Source: QHBQ01 sp038230695 (lineage in GTDB: Bacteria > Chloroflexota > Chloroflexia > QHBQ01). From it: a DNA stretch of 9,957 nt. Each line of letters starts with the position of its first letter. Position 1 is the first letter of the stretch. Under the pieces are notes generated by a model. It saw only the letters and a program-made list of their open reading frames with translations, had not been told where the DNA came from and made no database searches. Shown one piece after another: positions 5,587 through 9,957 of the stretch. Where the stretch lies: assembly GCA_038230695.1 (NCBI GenBank), contig JBBRMT010000170.1, positions 1 to 9,957 on the forward strand. Reading direction: 5' to 3'. The position numbers and the translations under genes were made by a program.

Positions 5587-6423
5587 CTACTGCCGCAGCC
5601 GGGCGGCCAGCTTCGCCCCCTCAGTTGCGTGGATCGCCGCCATTACACGTGTATGGCAGGCGGGGCTGATACAGTAGTCATCAGGGCAGTTGTGCCGGTA
5701 GCAGAAGCAGGCGAACCAGTCGTTACCTTCCATCATCTGTAGGAACCCTTCGGCCCATACGTCGTCTTCGAGCCGTTGGTACAGATACTTGGCGTAGCAG
5801 GGCAGGGTTTCGGCGTTGGTATTGTGGATGCCCTTGCATACCGAGCAGTGATAGCCCTTCTGCACCGGATTGCCCCAGTGACCTTCTTCAGACGGGTCTA
5901 CGGGTATTTCACGCCCGCGTCCCCGACCGCAGTAAACCGCGCCAGGAGTGCCGACCGGCACCAGCCACTTGCCGCCAGGCAGCTTGTGACTGGGCAGGTA
6001 CACCACGACCTTCACATCGCTCAGGTGAGCGAACACCTCTTCGATATGCGGTCGCACCTCTTCCCAGCGCAGTCCGCCACGACCGCAGCCCAGTGGCGGG
6101 ATTGCCACCGAGGGCAGGCCGAGGCGATTTATTTCGCCAGCAAGCGTTTCCAACCCAGAGCGCACCCACTCGATGCGCGACGGCAGCCAGGGGTCATCCT
6201 TAGTCGGGACGTTGAAGACGATGCGGTTGCCCTGCACGACTGGCAGCACGCGACCAGGTCGCAGCCAGCCAGTAGCACAGGTAGTGCGGTAGATATCGTA
6301 GTTGCCAGGGTATACCCGCTTGAACTGGGCGGCCAGGTCGGATACCGGACCTTCGCAGTTGACCGGATTGACGAGGCTCCCGGCCTTCGTGTCGAAGATG
6401 TTGCCAACGGTGTAGGTAATCAC
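5587..6423 (-). CDS. Macro domain fused to a DUF4326-like domain, 278 aa
   Basis: Residues about 1-143 are a macro domain, a fold that binds or removes ADP-ribose. They begin ITYTVGNIFDTKAGSLVNPVNCEG, then AAQFKRVYPGNYDIY and LRPGRVL. FNVPTKDDPWLPSRIEWVRSGLE and SVAIPPLGCGRGGLRWEEVRP follow, the last being the phosphate-binding loop region. It is closest in style to the DarG-type group, but the usual GVMGKG loop reads GPVSDL, so the lysine found there is missing. Residues about 161-265 resemble DUF4326: CGRGRGREIP, GHWGNPV, and WFACFC...C....CISPACH with a cluster of Cys and one His; CSVC at 193-196 may add a metal site. The start is GTG at 6423, because GAAAGGGA lies seven bases upstream; an ATG 28 codons earlier adds only low-complexity sequence without a ribosome binding site. 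No DarT toxin partner is in the window. The sigma-like gene lies upstream on the same strand. Confidence 0.85.
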   Translation of the reverse strand: MITYTVGNIFDTKAGSLVNPVNCEGPVSDLAAQFKRVYPGNYDIYRTTCATGWLRPGRVLPVVQGNRIVFNVPTKDDPWLPSRIEWVRSGLETLAGEINRLGLPSVAIPPLGCGRGGLRWEEVRPHIEEVFAHLSDVKVVVYLPSHKLPGGKWLVPVGTPGAVYCGRGRGREIPVDPSEEGHWGNPVQKGYHCSVCKGIHNTNAETLPCYAKYLYQRLEDDVWAEGFLQMMEGNDWFACFCYRHNCPDDYCISPACHTRVMAAIHATEGAKLAARLRQ

Positions 6424-6477
6424 TGATTTGTCCCTTTCGTGGTGATAGTGGTGGTTGGTGTGCAAGGGACAGGTATT

Positions 6478-6566
6478 ACCCCGCCCCTTGTGAGTTAGTT
6501 CCCGCATAGGGGCGGGTGATGCTGCTAGGTGGGGAAGACACTGGCAGCGTTGCCGGCGCCTTCCCT
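6478..6566 (-). other. Two hairpins between the sigma-like gene and the macro gene
   Basis: At 6533-6566 GGGAAG/CTTCCC encloses TGGCA/TTGCC, starting about eight bases after the sigma-like stop on the minus strand. At about 6480-6516 CCCGCCCC pairs with GGGGCGGG around a 21-base loop. Neither has a T-run, so transcription may continue into the macro gene. No clear promoter is seen in this gap, which supports co-transcription. Confidence 0.45.
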
Positions 6567-6573
6567 TGAATTG

Positions 6574-8721
6574 TTAACCTGCGGCACTGGCGTTCGCTAC
6601 CGGGTGCGGCGCGGTCACCTGCGGGTAGCAGGTGGTGCAGAGACCGACGGCGTAATCGTAGCTGATACCGTCGCGCCCCGACCGCCGCCCCAGGTTCAGC
6701 CGCAGAAGCGCAGCGAGATTGTGGCAGCGCTGGCACTTCGCGGCCCGACTGACTGGCTCTGACCGCGTTCCCAGACCGAAGCTGGTTGGCTGCGGCTGCG
6801 GGCGTGGTTGCCAGTCAGCGGTACGCCATACCTCACTGGCCGCTTCGAGGAAGCGGTAGGCGAGGATTTGCCCCTGGTGGCTGCCGCTGGTTGCCAGTTC
6901 GATGCAGGCCGTTACCGCCAGTTCCTCGTCGCGGAGGAGTTCACGGTACAACCTGGCCTGGTCAGCGCGGGCAGCTTCCAAGCGCCTTTCGGCGTAGATG
7001 CCACTGCGTACCACCCCCGGCAACTGGGCGATGATGCGCTCGGCCTCAGCCTTGCGCTGTTCACGACGGATCGCTAGCGGCAATCTGGTATCTGCCGTAT
7101 ACGATGCGGTTCCCAGGTCCAGGGTAGGATTGCCGCGACTGCCGTAGCGCCAATCGTCGAGCGCGGGCATGAGTGGCAAAGGCTGCTGCGGTACGGCCAG
7201 CTTCTTTGCCTCCCTCATCCAGTGGCGATATAGCCTGGTCAGCCGGTCGGGCTGGTTCGGCGTTCGCTTTTTCATGGTTGGGGTAACTGCGACCACCTCT
7301 GGCTGAGGCAGAGACAGCAAACCCCGCTCCCGCTTGGCCGCATCCCACTTTACCTTGATGCGCTGGTAGCAGGGGCGGCAGCAGGCCGTCAGGTGGTAGC
7401 GACCCGCTTCGACGGCTGTGGCCACCACATCGCCAAGGTTGTCATCGGTCACCTCGGCTTTGCAGTAGCAGCAGCGGGGATTTGGCTGGTGCTGCAGTGG
7501 TTTACGCACGACAGTAGGGGCGTAACTGACCACTGAGACCAACTTGCCCTTCAGGTAATCCCAGACCATCAGGTGGATGGCTGAGGACGATTTCAACATC
7601 TCGCGGCGTGCGGCGGCGTTCGCTACACACCTCGCGGCGAACGCGGGGGTGAGAGAGCAGCGATAGCACACCATGAGTTCAGGGACGGTGCTAGCCGGGG
7701 TATCCTGGGCAGACTGGCGATACTGCTGCCAGTCACGGAAGACGACGTTGCCCCAGCCGGTGACGATCTTGCCACACTCAGCGCAAGTACCCAGCCTAAT
7801 GACCGGCTGAACAACCCCCGCTTCGTATGTGGGTTTCGGCTTCACCCACGTGGGGCGTAGCCGGGGGATGACCGCCAGCTTGCGTATTGCCGCAGCGATG
7901 CGATTGCCGACGGTAGTGTGTGAGCAACCCATCAGTTCGCCCACCTCGCGGTAGGTACGATCAGGATTGCCTTGCAGTCCGTAAGCGTGGATGAGCGCCT
8001 GCTTTTCCTCGGCAGTGATGATGTCGCGCTCGAGCAGAATGTCTACCTCGGCGCGGTTCACTTCATCCTCAGCTTCACACACACGCTCGACCACCGGCGC
8101 GGCGATCATCTCGATCAGTTCGCTGCTCTCGCTCTCGCTTGCAACCCTGGCCTTGCGGTTCAGGCTGTCCAGCTTGACCTTGAGCAGCCTCAGTTCGCCC
8201 ACTTTCGCTGGGGTGGAGGCCAGGTACGGCGCAATCTCGGCGTTGGTCGGCCTGTGTTCCAGCTTTTGATAGAGGGTGTTTTCCACCTCGTCGAGCTTGC
8301 GTAGTTCGGTGCGGAGCGCGGCGGGGAGGCGCGGGCTTGAGCCATCGAAGCCGAAGAAGGCGTAAATGGCCTTGCGAACCCGATCAGCGGCGTAGAACAG
8401 GAATGGCTTGCCAGTGCGGTAGTCGAACTGCGCTGCCGCTTCGGTAAGCCCCAGGTTGCCGCAACCTTCAAGCTCCCCCAGTTCCTTGCCATAGTTGGCG
8501 TAGTGGCTGACGATATCTGCTACCAGCCCCAGATAGTGGGTGATTAGCTGCTGACGAGCAGGGATATCGAAAGCAGCGCGACTGGTGAGCGCTACTTCCT
8601 CAGTGGGGGTTAGCGGTGATTGGAACTTGAGGTGCAGCCTGGTGCCTTGCGCCCGAGTTGGTAGCACGGTCGGGTTGGCGCGGCCCGGCGTGTTGGTGAT
8701 GGTGGTAGTGGAAGGGTACAT
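6574..8721 (-). CDS. Sigma70-family factor with three C-terminal CxxC-CxxC modules, 715 aa
   Basis: Residues about 53-122 match sigma region 2 (RQQLITHYLGLVADIVSHYA, GCGNLGLTEAAAQFDYRTGKPF, then DRVRKAIYAFF). Residues 130-205 resemble region 3 (RLPAALRTELRKLDEVENTL, RPTNAEIAPYLASTPAKV). Residues 222-284 match region 4, with the helix-turn-helix RTYREVGELMGCSHTTVGNRI. Region 1.1 is absent. The other 430 residues are not sigma-like and contain paired CxxC motifs spaced like zinc ribbons: C313/C316 with C352/C355, C417/C420 with C448/C451, and C663/C666 with C695/C698. A charged helical stretch (about 488-640) separates the second and third. It probably directs RNA polymerase to special promoters, with the tail contacting DNA, RNA or a partner; that role is inference. 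The ATG at 8721 has AAAGGA upstream. Region 2.4 is diverged, so promoter preference cannot be predicted. Confidence 0.85.
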   Translation of the reverse strand: MYPSTTTITNTPGRANPTVLPTRAQGTRLHLKFQSPLTPTEEVALTSRAAFDIPARQQLITHYLGLVADIVSHYANYGKELGELEGCGNLGLTEAAAQFDYRTGKPFLFYAADRVRKAIYAFFGFDGSSPRLPAALRTELRKLDEVENTLYQKLEHRPTNAEIAPYLASTPAKVGELRLLKVKLDSLNRKARVASESESSELIEMIAAPVVERVCEAEDEVNRAEVDILLERDIITAEEKQALIHAYGLQGNPDRTYREVGELMGCSHTTVGNRIAAAIRKLAVIPRLRPTWVKPKPTYEAGVVQPVIRLGTCAECGKIVTGWGNVVFRDWQQYRQSAQDTPASTVPELMVCYRCSLTPAFAARCVANAAARREMLKSSSAIHLMVWDYLKGKLVSVVSYAPTVVRKPLQHQPNPRCCYCKAEVTDDNLGDVVATAVEAGRYHLTACCRPCYQRIKVKWDAAKRERGLLSLPQPEVVAVTPTMKKRTPNQPDRLTRLYRHWMREAKKLAVPQQPLPLMPALDDWRYGSRGNPTLDLGTASYTADTRLPLAIRREQRKAEAERIIAQLPGVVRSGIYAERRLEAARADQARLYRELLRDEELAVTACIELATSGSHQGQILAYRFLEAASEVWRTADWQPRPQPQPTSFGLGTRSEPVSRAAKCQRCHNLAALLRLNLGRRSGRDGISYDYAVGLCTTCYPQVTAPHPVANASAAG

Positions 8722-9065
8722 CGGTTCGATCCTTTCATGGCTGTGGCGGCTTCCTTTCCGGTGCGCCTACAGCAGTGAGATGAGATAAGGTTGTGTGGCA
8801 CAGCAGAAAGCAAGCAAGGTCCGTCCATAGAAGGACAAAACCTTACTGCGTGTGATATTTACCCGACGATGCGCTACTCCTGGTTGTCTACGCCTGTGCC
8901 TTACGTGCTAACGGGAGCGAGGCGGTCGGGAGGGCTGTTAAGGTGCGGCTTACTGGTAATGTCTATATCCCTGCGTTTAGTTGTCAAGTTGCTGGTGGTC
9001 GAGGTATTTAGCGCAGCATTTGACAAGGTAGGTGAGTGATGTAGATGAGCCAGTAGTAGTGTGTT
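8722..9065. other. Intergenic leader of the sigma-like gene
   Basis: No gene is supported here. At about 8815-8842 AAGGT...GTCC and GGAC...ACCTT can pair with an interrupted stem in the leader. A minus-strand TTGACA occurs at 8987-8982 with TATAGA after only 14 bases, too short a spacer to call a promoter. An 82-codon plus-strand frame starts at a TTG without a ribosome binding site and is not believed. Confidence 0.4.
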
Positions 9066-9540
9066 GATAGTGATGTTGGATTAGTGTTGATGGGCGTGGC
9101 TGGGTTGGATTGTTGTTGGTAGCGTGGCTGGGTTGGATTGTTGTGGATAGCGTGGCTGGGTTGAGTTGGTGTTGATAGCATAGCTGGGTTGAGTTGTTGT
9201 TGATAATGTGGCTGGGTTGGGTATTGATAACATAACTAGGCTGGGTCTGGTGTTGATGAGTGTGGCTAGGTTGGGTCTGGTCTGGTGTTGCTGATAAGGT
9301 TGGTAGATAGTGATGGTAGAAAGTTGGTGTTTGCTGCTTCAGGTTGGTAGATGATAATGTTGATTGGATTGGTAAGTGGTGATGGTGGAAAGTTGGTGTT
9401 GATGGTTGTGGCTGGGTTGGGTATAGGTGATGTTGGTTGGTTGGTGGTAGTGGTGGTAGTTTGGTGCTGCTTTGGGATGGTAGGTGGTGATGGTGGAAGT
9501 TTGGTGGTGCTGATTGGTTGGTAGGTGGTGATGGTGGCTG
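9066..9540. repeat. G/T-rich degenerate tandem repeats, 28-bp unit and a longer second unit
   Basis: From 9094 four successive 28-base units start at 9094, 9122, 9150 and 9178, built on GCGTGGCTGGGTTGGATTG plus a TTGTTGATA-like end. About three degenerate units follow to around 9294. From about 9297 a second family uses GGTTGGTAGGTGGTGATGG followed by AAGTTTGGTGGTG, with irregular spacing. The plus strand is almost free of C. GG-tract runs such as GGTTGGTTGGTGG could form two-tier G-quadruplexes. It lies between the sigma-like gene and a possible replication gene, so an origin-like role is possible. The minus-strand frame through it encodes only His/Thr/Gln/Pro low complexity and is probably not translated. 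Confidence 0.85.
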
Positions 9541-9621
9541 GTGTTTAACCTGATTATGATAGCGGCAATCTTCGGCCTGGTCAAGAGGCCAGCTTTTGCG
9601 TCAGAACCCCCATCCCCGCCG

Positions 9622-9957
9622 CTAGAACCTGGGCCTGGAGGTATCATTTCCACGGACCGGCCAGCATTGTAACCGAGGCTGCCACACGGCCCGCCGGGCC
9701 TGGGCCTGGAGGTCGTACCAGATGCGCTCGAACGTCGGGCCAGGGCTATCTTCGCCTACTGCGCGGGTCATCAGTTCCTCGGTAGTGAACAGCCAGTCGC
9801 ATCCCATACCTACCGCTACCCGCCGCTCACGCACCGCCGCAATCATCCGCGCCAGACGCTCCTGCTTTCCCTTCGTTACTACCAGTACCGTCATTCCAGG
9901 CCCAGGTCCAGGCCCAGAGCGTTTTATTTCCAGGTAGTAGCGATGATATTTATCGTA
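9622..9957 (-). CDS. C-terminal end of a possible replication-relaxation-family protein (runs off right edge)
   Basis: The frame is open from the right edge to TAG at 9622, giving 111 visible residues. They begin YDKYHRYYLEIKRS, then a Gly-Pro linker (GPGPGPG), then MTVLVVTKGKQERLARMIA, CDWLFTTEELM and a basic tail. The order (a Tyr/Arg-rich 'KY.RYY' helix, a short linker, a hydrophobic strand VLVVT, a helix with ER..RMI, then a WLFTT strand) is how the C-terminal half of Replic_Relax-type proteins of plasmids and conjugative elements ends. An ATG at 9894 would give a 90-residue protein but has no good ribosome binding site, and the open frame continues upstream of it, so this is more likely the end of a larger gene. 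The family assignment is tentative. Confidence 0.55.
   Translation of the reverse strand, partial: YDKYHRYYLEIKRSGPGPGPGMTVLVVTKGKQERLARMIAAVRERRVAVGMGCDWLFTTEELMTRAVGEDSPGPTFERIWYDLQAQARRAVWQPRLQCWPVRGNDTSRPRF
9628..9917. repeat. CTGGGCCTGGA repeats, two direct and two inverted
   Basis: CCTGGGCCTGGAGGT occurs identically at 9628-9642 and 9699-9713. The inverted form CCAGGCCCAGGTCCAGGCCCAG spans 9896-9917 and holds two more copies. All are within or at the end of the right-edge gene. In the inverted copies the repeat encodes the Gly-Pro linker; in the direct copies it encodes other residues in another phase. Confidence 0.7.

Noticed and set aside
5776..6426. Plus-strand frame of 216 codons
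   Set aside because: It is antisense to the macro-DUF4326 gene, has no ribosome binding site and no recognisable motif.
8962..8987. Minus-strand promoter for the sigma-like gene (TTGACA...TATAGA)
   Set aside because: The spacer is only 14 bases, too short for a working sigma70 promoter.
8791..9039. Plus-strand frame of 82 codons
   Set aside because: It starts at TTG with poor spacing to any ribosome binding site and has no protein-like conservation pattern that I can see.
9094..9294. CRISPR array
   Set aside because: The 28-base units are contiguous and degenerate, with no unique spacers between them.
9339..9653. Minus-strand frame of 104 codons rich in His, Thr, Gln and Pro
   Set aside because: It is low complexity produced by the G/T-rich repeats, and its start overlaps the end of the right-edge gene in another frame without a ribosome binding site.
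9556..9670. Plus-strand ORF of 38 codons (MIAAIFGLVKRP...)
   Set aside because: It has no ribosome binding site and overlaps the end of the right-edge gene on the opposite strand.

Overview
The window comes from a bacterium: good Shine-Dalgarno sequences, three near-consensus sigma70 promoters and intrinsic terminators can be read directly. Nothing fixes the taxon. A large SBBP beta-propeller protein, a two-OB SSB and a possible replication-relaxation-type protein would together suit a Chloroflexota-like host, but this is a weak inference without searches. The gene content (two different SSB-like proteins, a diverged sigma factor, a macro-domain protein, tiny membrane or basic ORFs, a possible plasmid-type replication protein and a tandem-repeat tract) looks like a mobile or plasmid-like accessory segment joined to a surface-protein gene.

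Layout, left to right; all recognised protein genes are on the minus strand. Positions 1-2276: the N-terminal 758 codons of an exported SBBP-repeat protein with its own strong promoter; it runs off the left edge. 2400-2715: no intact gene; a possible protein remnant and the ssb terminator. 2716-3108: single-stranded DNA-binding protein with its own promoter. 3197-3322: a 41-residue membrane peptide. 3323-3594: about 270 bases without a gene but rich in long inverted repeats. 3595-4470: a two-OB-fold SSB-like protein. 4558-5255: two tiny ORFs with excellent ribosome binding sites (49 and 36 codons), each followed within 20 bases by the same hairpin, then a possible broken excisionase-type gene and a perfect 12-bp inverted repeat. 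5336-5574: the only confident plus-strand unit, a stand-alone structured RNA of about 204 nt with a textbook promoter and a bidirectional terminator. 5587-6423: a macro domain fused to a DUF4326-like domain. 6574-8721: a 715-residue sigma70-family protein with three CxxC...CxxC pairs added C-terminally. 8722-9621: no convincing gene; about 500 bases of G/T-rich degenerate tandem repeats with a 28-bp period. 9622-9957: the C-terminal end of a protein resembling the replication-relaxation family.

A coherent reading, which is inference, is an element that carries its own replication-associated protein, its own ssDNA-binding proteins and its own promoter-specificity factor. The sigma-zinc-ribbon protein may transcribe element genes, while the host sigma70 reads ssb, the surface-protein gene and the noncoding RNA. 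The strongest candidates for something undescribed are the noncoding RNA, the sigma-zinc-ribbon fusion, the macro-DUF4326 fusion and the paired 'small ORF plus hairpin' modules.
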